A stretch of 21,451 nucleotides of DNA from positions 1 to 21,451 of the forward strand of contig CABTYO010000032.1 in assembly GCA_902489075.1 (NCBI GenBank), given 5' to 3'. Position 1 is the stretch's first letter. Every line of letters starts with the position of its first letter. The stretch comes from an uncultured Faecalicatena sp. (GTDB lineage: Bacteria; Bacillota; Clostridia; Lachnospirales; Lachnospiraceae). The notes below the pieces were generated by a model that worked only from the letters and a program-made list of their open reading frames with translations, was not told the DNA's origin and made no database searches. Made by a program: the position numbers and the translations under genes. This document shows positions 1 to 4,903 of the stretch, piece after piece.

Positions 1-63
1 AAGAAGGCAGCCAATAAGGAACTCGAAGGGCAGATGAATATTGAAGACTTTTTAGATAACTAA
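1..63 (+). CDS. C-terminal end of an unidentified protein (partial)
   Basis: An open frame enters from the left edge and stops at TAA 61-63. The last 20 residues end in EGQMNIEDFLDN, a hydrophilic tail. Similar short acidic tails occur on several phage replication or regulatory proteins, but 20 residues are too few to name a family. It runs in the same direction as the following genes. About 110 bases separate it from the next gene, and that gap holds a promoter, so the two are probably separate units. Confidence 0.6.
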   Translation, partial: KKAANKELEGQMNIEDFLDN

Positions 64-105
64 ACTGACATTTAGAATGTGAAAAGTTTAATTGTACATT
101 GAAAA

Positions 106-134
106 TTGAATATTGACGGTTTGAGTGGTATAAT
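106..134 (+). promoter_or_regulatory. Candidate sigma-A promoter with extended -10 for the gene at 175
   Basis: A -35-like TTGAAT (106-111), a 17-nt spacer and TATAAT (129-134) preceded by TGG give an extended -10 (TGN-TATAAT). The predicted start is near 141, about 34 nt before the gene. The 11-mer AGTGGTATAAT is shared with the promoter at 1660-1668 in front of the other accessory cassette. The TTGACG at 113-118 is only 10 nt from the -10 and is not the -35. Confidence 0.65.
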
Positions 135-174
135 TTTCGTATTAAGATTAAGATGCGGAAGGAAAAACAAATAA

Positions 175-687
175 ATGGATATAAAAGACGGAATATATTA
201 TCATATTCATAATCGAATGTTTGCGCCGGATAGTTGGAAAATAGGAAACAAAATTCTTTTTTGTAAAGAATACTACAATTTCTTTTTTAATTATTATGTT
301 AATGTTAATTTGAAGAAAAGCAACTGTGCACTGGATATTGATACGAAACTAAAAGAATATACGATGTTGATTCGCGAACTTATTTATGAAGAGGTAAGAA
401 ATAAATATTTCCCAGAGTTACCAAGCAGAAGACATTGTGCATGGCTGTGTGATGAAGATGCATTGGAACTTTGGAAGAACACATTAGGAAGAGATTGTGA
501 TGTTTATAAAGTTAGGGCAACAGGAAATATCCATTGTTGCTATGCAGGAGGATTAGATAATGACAATATTAATTATAATATATTGTTTAAAAAGGCATTT
601 ATGTATTGGAAAGGTGAATGCATTGGCAATCCATTAGAAAAAGAATATTTATTTGAAGGCGAGATTGAAGTGCTACAAAAAGTATAA
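175..687 (+). CDS. Accessory protein, DUF2441-like; possible ADP-ribosyltransferase-type fold
   Basis: A 170-aa protein with ATG at 175 and AAGGAA at 159-164 as ribosome binding site. No signal peptide or membrane segment is seen. Its pattern recalls proteins annotated DUF2441: an N-terminal YYHIHN (about residues 8-13), a central PSRRHCAWL block (about 83-91), VYKV with a following GNIH, and a C-terminal EYLFEGEIEVL. Family assignment is from memory of the pattern and is tentative. The H/S/E-type layout (YH near the start, an S-rich strand, E-Y-L-F-x-G-E at the end) is also what ADP-ribosyltransferase-like folds look like, but this is inference only. The gene is much more AT-rich than the structural genes and sits between its own promoter and terminator, as expected of an accessory cargo gene ('moron') rather than a virion gene. 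A role in lysogeny, defence or host manipulation is plausible; the function is unknown. Confidence 0.75.
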   Translation: MDIKDGIYYHIHNRMFAPDSWKIGNKILFCKEYYNFFFNYYVNVNLKKSNCALDIDTKLKEYTMLIRELIYEEVRNKYFPELPSRRHCAWLCDEDALELWKNTLGRDCDVYKVRATGNIHCCYAGGLDNDNINYNILFKKAFMYWKGECIGNPLEKEYLFEGEIEVLQKV

Positions 688-691
688 AAAG

Positions 692-757
692 ATACCAACC
701 GTCAGTTGATATGATATCCTCAAGTAGGACGCCAAGTATTTGATGGTTGGTATTTTT
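692..757 (+). terminator. Intrinsic terminator after the DUF2441-like gene
   Basis: ATACCAACCGTCA (692-704) pairs with TGATGGTTGGTAT (741-753) over 13 positions with one G-U pair, followed by a short T run (754-757). The 36-nt loop is large for a terminator, but the stem is long and the position, right after the stop codon at 687, fits. Confidence 0.65.
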
Positions 758-803
758 ATGCAGTAAAATAACTAAAAGGTCGGTTTAAGAGGAGATGAAT
801 TGA

Positions 804-929
804 TTGAGATATAAGAGAAGTGAGAAAACAATCCGCATGGACCGGGACAGCCATTTCAACGGTCTCGCGGATAAATTTCCAGAAGAAAAGGACAGGGATC
901 GGTTCCGGCAGCCAGCATATCAGAGGTGA
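804..929 (+). CDS. Small hypothetical phage protein (41 aa, TTG start)
   Basis: An open frame starts at TTG 804, with AGAGGAG at 788-794 at suitable spacing, and ends at TGA 927-929. It encodes 41 residues beginning LRYKRSEKTIRMDRD, strongly charged, with no membrane segment or known motif. An in-frame ATG lies further in (MDRDSH), but no ribosome binding site supports it. The stop overlaps the start region of the next gene (TGATG at 927-931), which favours translational coupling and a real gene. I do not recognise a family. It belongs to the small pre-late cluster that ends with the regulator at 1098. Confidence 0.5.
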   Translation: MRYKRSEKTIRMDRDSHFNGLADKFPEEKDRDRFRQPAYQR

Positions 930-934
930 TGCGG

Positions 935-1159
935 ATGCTAATCAGAGAGCTGATTGATTACCTGTTTGATGAGATAACATCTGGCAGGATCCAGGGATCA
1001 GATCCGGTGCCGGTAGAGCTGGTCCACAGGATAGAGGACGGGCACTTGGATGTAGCAGAGTACCTGGCCGATAAGTTTAAGATTGGAGGGGATGCCGATG
1101 GACAAAAAGACGCTGATGCAGTACAGAGCCCTGATGAGAGAACTTCCGAAACTGGATAA
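935..1159 (+). CDS. Small hypothetical phage protein (74-77 aa)
   Basis: The frame opens at GTG 926 with further ATGs at 929 and 935. The Shine-Dalgarno-like GAGGTGAT at 923-930 fits ATG 935 best, giving MLIRELIDYLFDEI and so on, 74 aa. The protein is acidic, starts with a likely amphipathic helix and contains VPVELVHRIEDGHLDVAEYLADKFK, which looks like a compact helical domain. The last 20 or so residues overlap the start of the next gene in another frame and are low in structure. No function is known to me. The overlaps on both sides place it in one operon with the gene at 804 and the regulator at 1098. Confidence 0.6.
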   Translation: MLIRELIDYLFDEITSGRIQGSDPVPVELVHRIEDGHLDVAEYLADKFKIGGDADGQKDADAVQSPDERTSETG

Positions 1160-1514
1160 GGACATAGACCGGCTGTACGAACGCCTGGAGGAGGTGCCTA
1201 TAGTATCCGGGAAGGTCACAAAGTCGGGAGATGATTTCCCGTACATAGAGCAACACCTTACTGTACAGATGGTAGAGCCCAAGGCAGCAACGGAGATTAA
1301 GAAGCAGATCGCCGTTAAAGAGAAAAGAAGGGATAATGCAGAGAGCGAGAAGACGGATATAGAGGAGTTTATAGCTGCTATACCAGATAGTATGGATAGA
1401 ATGATATTCGAGCTGAGTTTTCTTGATGGAAAGAAGCAGCGAGAGGTGGCGGAACAGGTTGGATATAGCCAGGGAAGAATATCTCAAATAATTCGTAAGA
1501 ATCTTGAAGATTAA
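1098..1514 (+). CDS. ArpU / sigma-70 region 4-like phage late transcription regulator
   Basis: A 138-aa protein. ATG 1098 is chosen because GGAGGGG (1085-1091) lies six bases upstream; ATG 1092 is too close. Residues 1-100 are charged and helical (MRELPKLDKDIDRLYERLEEV, then KKQIAVKEKRRDNAESEKTDIEEFI). The C-terminus (about 105-138) holds MIFELSFLDGKKQREVAEQVGYSQGRISQIIRKNLE, a clear helix-turn-helix of sigma region 4 type. This is the pattern of the ArpU/RinA/DUF1492 group, small phage regulators that switch on late genes and usually sit immediately before the terminase genes. Here two accessory genes and two terminators intervene. The palindromic promoter that begins at its stop codon (1511-1550) is the obvious candidate target, possibly autoregulatory. 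Class assignment is firm; the exact family and the mechanism (activation or antitermination) are inference. Confidence 0.85.
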   Translation: MDKKTLMQYRALMRELPKLDKDIDRLYERLEEVPIVSGKVTKSGDDFPYIEQHLTVQMVEPKAATEIKKQIAVKEKRRDNAESEKTDIEEFIAAIPDSMDRMIFELSFLDGKKQREVAEQVGYSQGRISQIIRKNLED

Positions 1515-1550
1515 TACTATTAATAAATTCTTATGCTATAATTATTATAG
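1511..1550 (+). promoter_or_regulatory. Candidate late promoter overlapped by two palindromes
   Basis: TG-C-TATAAT at 1534-1542 is a good extended -10. It lies inside a perfect 15-base palindrome, CTATAATTATTATAG (1536-1550). A second perfect palindrome, TTAATACTATTAA (1511-1523), covers the expected -35 position, where no consensus -35 is present. The palindrome centres are 26 bp apart. A missing -35 plus symmetric sites is typical of an activator-dependent promoter. The regulator encoded immediately upstream is the natural candidate to bind here. AT-rich palindromes arise by chance fairly often. Confidence 0.5.
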
Positions 1551-1636
1551 AATGATTGGAATTATTGTTCATGGTGTTTTCTTGCTGAGCCCTCCTCACA
1601 GAAAGACGTCCTGCGCGAAAGTGTGGGGCGTTTTTT
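1549..1636 (+). ncRNA. Putative short leader RNA between late promoter and terminator
   Basis: Initiation from the -10 at 1537-1542 would start near 1549, and the terminator ends at about 1636. The product is about 88 nt with no open reading frame carrying a ribosome binding site. The layout resembles the lambda 6S leader between pR' and tR', but no sequence relationship is claimed. It could also simply be the untranslated leader of the late mRNA. Confidence 0.35.
1606..1636 (+). terminator. Strong intrinsic terminator with GAAA tetraloop
   Basis: ACGTCCTGCGC (1606-1616) pairs with GTGTGGGGCGT (1621-1631) through eleven consecutive pairs, four of them G-U, around a GAAA loop. The T tract runs 1631-1636. 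The G-U pairs all form only in the + strand RNA, so the terminator acts on rightward transcription. Confidence 0.85.
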
Positions 1637-1659
1637 ATATGGTGAAATATGTGATGTAG

Positions 1660-1668
1660 TGGTATAAT
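1660..1668 (+). promoter_or_regulatory. Extended -10 promoter for the accessory pair at 1701
   Basis: TGG-TATAAT (1660-1668) is an extended -10 with a poor -35 (TGGTGA at 1640-1645, 17 nt spacing). The predicted start is near 1675. It lies just after the terminator at 1606-1636, so the accessory pair can be transcribed independently of the late promoter. AGTGGTATAAT is identical to the -10 region of the promoter at 106-134. Confidence 0.55.
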
Positions 1669-1670
1669 AT

Positions 1671-1688
1671 CCTCATAAACTTATGAGG
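1671..1688 (+). promoter_or_regulatory. Perfect inverted repeat at the transcription start, overlapping the ribosome binding site
   Basis: CCTCATAA (1671-1678), a 2-nt gap (AC), and TTATGAGG (1681-1688). The right arm runs into the AGGAGG ribosome binding site (1686-1691) of the gene at 1701. The sequence covers the predicted transcription start, so it could be a repressor operator or, in the RNA, a hairpin that partly hides the ribosome binding site. Confidence 0.5.
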
Positions 1689-1700
1689 AGGAATCGAAAG

Positions 1701-2126
1701 GTGAGAGCCAATTTGAAAAAAATAATCGGTTTTTGGAAATCAATATGGGGTAAACTTATAGCTTTTATTATTTGTGGAAGCATTGTGGCACTTTTTATTG
1801 CAAGTTTTTGCTTAGATAAAAGCCTTACATTGTCTGTTATGAATGAATGGGTTAGCCTGGTAGTTGGAATGGCAGCTTTAATTCTTGGTATAATTTCTTT
1901 ATTTCTTAGTTTTTATAATGTTGAGCAGTCTAACGAAGTGCAAAAAGATACAATAAAAATTATGAATGACGTAAAAAATGATATAGCAAACAGAATAGAT
2001 GTAATAAACCATAAAATAGATTCTGGTTTCAGTGATTATAATAAGAAAGATGCACGTTTCGAAGGTAGTATCAAAACGATTAAAAAAGAAGATTGGAACG
2101 CAGTGGAGGAAAGAAACGATGTATGA
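1701..2126 (+). CDS. Small two-helix membrane protein of unknown function (accessory)
   Basis: A 141-aa protein. GTG 1701 is preferred because AGGAGG (1686-1691) lies nine bases upstream; the upstream in-frame ATG at 1683 overlaps that site and has none of its own. Residues 1-18 are basic. Hydrophobic helices lie at about 19-38 (LIAFIICGSIVALFIASFCL) and 50-72 (WVSLVVGMAALILGIISLFLSFY), with a charged helical tail of coiled-coil type at about 76-110. There is no signal cleavage site. A two-helix hairpin with a cytoplasmic coiled coil is a common shape for small membrane effectors, but no specific family is recognised. It is AT-rich compared with the structural genes and overlaps the next gene (ATGTATGA), so the two are co-translated. 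Its position between its own promoter and terminator marks it as cargo rather than a virion component. Confidence 0.75.
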   Translation: MRANLKKIIGFWKSIWGKLIAFIICGSIVALFIASFCLDKSLTLSVMNEWVSLVVGMAALILGIISLFLSFYNVEQSNEVQKDTIKIMNDVKNDIANRIDVINHKIDSGFSDYNKKDARFEGSIKTIKKEDWNAVEERNDV

Positions 2127-2553
2127 AGATAGAATAAATATTAATACTATTATTTCTGAATATAGAGAAGACGAATTAATAAAGCCAATAAGTATATTGA
2201 AATGTGATGGAAAAGGTCGCGTATCCTTTAGCATTAGAACAATGTATAATTTCATAAATTATAGAATCTCTAGCGATTTATTATTTGGGTATTACATAAG
2301 AAGTTTGGATACTGTAAATGGACATTGGATAATGTTAGCGAATGCGGCGGTGGAATCTCCTGGAAAAGGAAGATTGAATGAGAGCATAATTGGGCGATTA
2401 GATGCACCTGATTTTGTGTTTATGGAACCAGGAGATCACGTGTTAGAGTTATATATGTGTGAGAGGCTTGATATAGGCGATATAAAAGAGGAGTCTGTAG
2501 ATTATAAAAAAATAGGGAAATTAGTATCTACATATTTTTTTTCAGTTGAGTAA
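2119..2553 (+). CDS. Accessory protein of unknown function, partner of the membrane protein
   Basis: A 144-aa protein. ATG 2119 overlaps the stop of the preceding gene (TGA 2124-2126), with GGAGGAAAG at 2105-2113 as ribosome binding site. There is no membrane segment. The sequence alternates short hydrophobic and polar stretches (GRVSFSIRTMYNF, then HWIMLANAAVESPGKG, then DFVFMEPGDHVLELYMCERLD), consistent with a beta-sandwich-like soluble domain. The PGxHxLELYM stretch resembles host-shared domains of the DUF6941 sort only loosely, and I do not claim it. Tight coupling with the membrane protein suggests the two act together, for example as a cytoplasmic sensor or regulator with a membrane effector, but this is inference. 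It is AT-rich and is followed at once by a terminator. Confidence 0.75.
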   Translation: MYEDRININTIISEYREDELIKPISILKCDGKGRVSFSIRTMYNFINYRISSDLLFGYYIRSLDTVNGHWIMLANAAVESPGKGRLNESIIGRLDAPDFVFMEPGDHVLELYMCERLDIGDIKEESVDYKKIGKLVSTYFFSVE

Positions 2554-2556
2554 TAA

Positions 2557-2580
2557 GGGACACTTCGGTGTCTCTTTTTC
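2557..2580 (+). terminator. Intrinsic terminator (UUCG loop) after the accessory pair
   Basis: GGGACAC (2557-2563), TTCG loop (2564-2567), GTGTCTC (2568-2574), then TTTTTC. The stem has seven pairs including one G-U. It lies between the accessory pair and the small terminase, whose ribosome binding site begins only seven bases later, leaving no room for a new promoter in between. Confidence 0.85.
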
Positions 2581-2601
2581 TATGCGAAGGAGGTGAGCCT
2601 G

Positions 2602-3099
2602 ATGGCGAGATTAACAGCAAAACAGAAGAGATTCATTGAAGAATATCTAATAGACCTGAATGCCACTCAGGCCGCCATAAGAGCAGGATACAGTCCGGAT
2701 ACAGCAAAGTCTATTGGAAGTGAAAACCTGACGAAACCTGACATTCGCGCACGTATTGATCAGGCAATGGCAGAACGAAGCAAGCGGACAGGCGTCAATG
2801 CAGACCGTGTGCTACAGGAGTTGGCCAGAATTGGATTTGCCCGGATAACAGATATCATGGACCCAGCAACTGCGAAAATCAAGGAAAATGCATCTGACGA
2901 TGATCTGGCCTGCATCCAGTCGGTCAAGATAAAGCCGAATGAGTGGGGTACGGAGAGGGAGGTAAAACTGTGCGATAAGAAAGCAGCCTTGGAACTCCTT
3001 GGCAGACATCTTGGCATGTGGAATGATAAGCTGGATCTAAAAGGCGTGGAAGGTGTGGTGATTGTCAATGACATCCCAAAACCAGACGACACAGGTTAA
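2602..3099 (+). CDS. Terminase small subunit (Terminase_2 / XtmA type)
   Basis: A 165-aa DNA-packaging recognition subunit. AAGGAGGT (2587-2594) points to ATG 2602; the in-frame GTG at 2593 overlaps that site. The N-terminus is diagnostic: LTAKQKRFIEEYLIDLNATQAAIRAGYSPDTAKSIGSENLTKPDIRARI (about residues 4-52), the helix-turn-helix that binds the phage pac or cos site in this family. The middle and C-terminus (DRVLQELARIGFARITDIMDP, then KAALELLGRHLGMWNDKLDL) match the oligomerisation part. Length is usual for the family. It overlaps the large subunit gene by about 38 bases and opens the late structural operon. Confidence 0.95.
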   Translation: MARLTAKQKRFIEEYLIDLNATQAAIRAGYSPDTAKSIGSENLTKPDIRARIDQAMAERSKRTGVNADRVLQELARIGFARITDIMDPATAKIKENASDDDLACIQSVKIKPNEWGTEREVKLCDKKAALELLGRHLGMWNDKLDLKGVEGVVIVNDIPKPDDTG

Positions 3100-4357
3100 G
3101 CTTTCTGAACTGATTGCTCCCTCATTCTATTCTTTACATTGGGACATCGCGGATCATAGACACACGCACTATAAGCTGGCAGGAGGTCGTGGATCCACAA
3201 AGTCGTCGTTTATCAGTGTAGAGATTCCTCTGGGGATGATGCAGGATCCACAGGCGAATGCGATTGCTATGCGTAAAGTAGGACGATTTCTTGAGGAGTC
3301 GGTGTTTCAACAGCTTATCTGGGCTATTAATGCTTTGGGAGTGGCTGATAAATGGAAGATCAGGTATTCGCCGTTAAGCCTGACGTATATACCATATGGT
3401 AATAAGATTATATTCCGCGGGGCTGATGATCCACAGAAGATTAAATCGGTAAAACTGGCAAATGGATATTTTAAGTATATCTGGTTCGAGGAGCGATCAG
3501 AGTTTGATGGGCCAGAAGAAGAACGTACGATACTCCAATCACTTATGAGAGGTGGTTCGGAGTATTTTGTTTTCTATAGCTGGAACCCACCCAAAAGTAT
3601 GAATAGTTGGGTGAACCAGGATGTATTGACGGAAAGAACTGATACGATTGTCAGTCATACTGATTACCGGATGGTGCCAAGGGAGTGGTTGGGAGAACAG
3701 TTCTTTATTGAGGCAGAACACCTAAGAGAAACAAAGCCCAAGGCTTATGAGCATGAGTATCTGGGAGTAGCCACAGGCACCGGTGGAGCGGTCTTTGAGA
3801 ATGTTACCGTCAGGAACATCACAGATGATGAGATTGCAATATTTGACCGAATCAAGCAAGGCCTGGACTTCGGATATGGTGCTGATCCGCTGGCATATAT
3901 CAAGATGCATTATAACAGCAAGCAAAAACGGCTGTATCTGTTTGGGGAGATATATGCAGTTAAGCTGGGGAACACCAAGGCCGCCCGAGAAATCAGGAAG
4001 TATAATCCTCTCAACAGAGTGATCACGGCAGACTCCGAGGAGCCGCGGGCAATTGCGGCCCTTAATGAGCTGGGGCTGCGGATTGTTGGCGCAAAGAAGG
4101 GTCCTGGGTCTGTGGATTATGGAATGGAATTTCTATCCGATGAACTGGAAGAGATTATCATTGATCCGAAAAGGTGTCCGAATGCAGCTCGTGAGTTCAC
4201 CGGATATGAGCTGGAAATGGACAAAGATGGGAATTTCAAGGGAAGTTATCCAGATAAAAACAATCATACGATTGATGCTGTGCGCTATGGAATGGAGGAT
4301 TCTATGACCAGACGCAGGGCAAAAGTTAGAAACAAGGCGAAAGCCGGATTTCACTAG
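3062..4357 (+). CDS. Terminase large subunit (Terminase_3 / XtmB type)
   Basis: A 431-aa packaging motor and nuclease. The TTG at 3062 has GGAAGGTG (3048-3055) at good spacing; ATG 3068 is the alternative. The Walker A-like loop GGRGSTKSS is at about residues 41-49, the Walker B-like region YIWFEERSEF with acidic residues at about 139-148, and the coupling motif SWNPP at 173-177. The C-terminal RNase H-like nuclease shows its acidic residues in GLDFGYGADP (D269), ITADSEEP (D324) and HTIDAVRYG (D405). It cuts concatemeric phage DNA and pumps it through the portal. All key residues are present and the length is normal, so the gene looks intact. It overlaps the small subunit in another frame. 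Confidence 0.96.
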   Translation: MSMTSQNQTTQVKLSELIAPSFYSLHWDIADHRHTHYKLAGGRGSTKSSFISVEIPLGMMQDPQANAIAMRKVGRFLEESVFQQLIWAINALGVADKWKIRYSPLSLTYIPYGNKIIFRGADDPQKIKSVKLANGYFKYIWFEERSEFDGPEEERTILQSLMRGGSEYFVFYSWNPPKSMNSWVNQDVLTERTDTIVSHTDYRMVPREWLGEQFFIEAEHLRETKPKAYEHEYLGVATGTGGAVFENVTVRNITDDEIAIFDRIKQGLDFGYGADPLAYIKMHYNSKQKRLYLFGEIYAVKLGNTKAAREIRKYNPLNRVITADSEEPRAIAALNELGLRIVGAKKGPGSVDYGMEFLSDELEEIIIDPKRCPNAAREFTGYELEMDKDGNFKGSYPDKNNHTIDAVRYGMEDSMTRRRAKVRNKAKAGFH

Positions 4358-4368
4358 GAGGTGAAAAA

Positions 4369-4587
4369 ATGGACACACCCAAGATCGTTATAAAAACAAA
4401 TGGAGTTAAGGCAGAAATTATAATTGATGGAAAAAAGCTTGAAGGAGTGAGAGGGTACAAACTAGTTCATGATGCTCCTGGGCTTCCACAGTTACAGATC
4501 AATTTGAAAGCAACAGATGTAACTGTGGAAACAGAAGCAATTCCAATACTGCCTGCCCCGTATGATTCATTTTATGTACCCAGATAG
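4369..4587 (+). CDS. Small conserved phage protein between terminase and portal, unknown function
   Basis: A 72-aa protein with ATG 4369 after AGGAGGTGAAAAA. The sequence is mostly beta (KIVIKTNGVKAEIIIDGKKL, then VRGYKLVHDAPGLPQLQINLKATDVTVETEA). Short proteins with a 'YKLxHxAGxLPxLxLxLxA' pattern are common beside terminase and portal genes of Clostridia phages, but no function is established that I know of. No membrane segment, cysteine or catalytic motif is seen. It is part of the late operon on the + strand, and the next gene runs toward it from the other strand. Confidence 0.75.
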   Translation: MDTPKIVIKTNGVKAEIIIDGKKLEGVRGYKLVHDAPGLPQLQINLKATDVTVETEAIPILPAPYDSFYVPR

Positions 4588-4601
4588 TTAATGAAGAAAA
4601 A

Positions 4602-4799
4602 TCAACGGAGTTCTTGAGGAGCAGCACTATACAGCGGACATTCAGTAACAGAACAGTTATCTCCATAAATATTATATTCACATCTAAAAGTACCCTTTTC
4701 GTAACAGCTACAGGAAAGGGTAGAAGCATTAATGTAATCAATGGATATGGCATATGCTTTGTTCTGTACTGGACAGAATCCGCGCATTATTTTGCGCAT
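4602..4799 (-). CDS. Small cysteine-rich protein on the opposite strand, unknown function
   Basis: A 65-aa protein on the minus strand. ATG at 4799-4797 is preceded by AAAGGAG (complement of 4808-4814) at correct spacing, and a promoter lies further upstream (4849-4877). Six cysteines lie at residues 9, 30, 32, 40, 49 and 54, in the setting FCPVQNKAY, SCSCYEKG, RCEYN, DNCSVTECPLY. Small proteins of this type (CPVQ...ASTL...CEY...CPLY) recur in Clostridia; I recall them without a known function. Metal binding is plausible, disulphides less so because there is no signal peptide. It is the only gene on this strand, inserted in the late operon between terminase and portal. It may therefore be expressed when late genes are off and act as cargo, or produce antisense RNA against the late transcript. 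Confidence 0.75.
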   Translation of the reverse strand: MRKIMRGFCPVQNKAYAISIDYINASTLSCSCYEKGTFRCEYNIYGDNCSVTECPLYSAAPQELR

Positions 4800-4848
4800 A
4801 TTTTAATCTCCTTTCTTTTGTACTTGGTTCTGACAAGCCTGTAAGTAC

Positions 4849-4877
4849 ATTATAGTTTGGAGAAAATAGAAAGACAA
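4849..4877 (-). promoter_or_regulatory. Candidate promoter for the minus-strand cysteine-rich gene
   Basis: Read on the minus strand, TTGTCT (4877-4872), a 17-nt spacer and a perfect TATAAT (4854-4849). The predicted start is near 4842, leaving a leader of about 40 nt that contains the AAAGGAG ribosome binding site. The promoter faces away from, and lies just upstream of, the portal gene. Confidence 0.6.
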
Positions 4878-4903
4878 GTATGATAAAAGAAGGGGTGATG
4901 AAA

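Noticed and set aside
113..134. TTGACG at 113-118 as the -35 of the first promoter
   Set aside because: Spacing to TATAAT is only 10 nt; TTGAAT at 106-111 with 17 nt is preferred.
998..1487. Minus-strand open frames of 94 and 136 codons across the regulator region
   Set aside because: They lie opposite coupled + strand genes with ribosome binding sites and a recognisable helix-turn-helix; no start signals on the minus strand.
1899..2255. 118-codon minus-strand frame opposite the accessory pair
   Set aside because: An AT-rich shadow with low-complexity I/F/Y composition, no ribosome binding site, and it covers parts of two overlapping + strand genes.
4588..4620. Possible terminator for the minus-strand gene
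   Set aside because: Only a 4-bp TCAA/TTGA pairing before a T run on the minus strand; not convincing.
4614..4844. 76-codon + strand frame opposite the cysteine-rich gene
   Set aside because: No ribosome binding site; the minus-strand frame has a promoter, a ribosome binding site and patterned cysteines, so this is its shadow.
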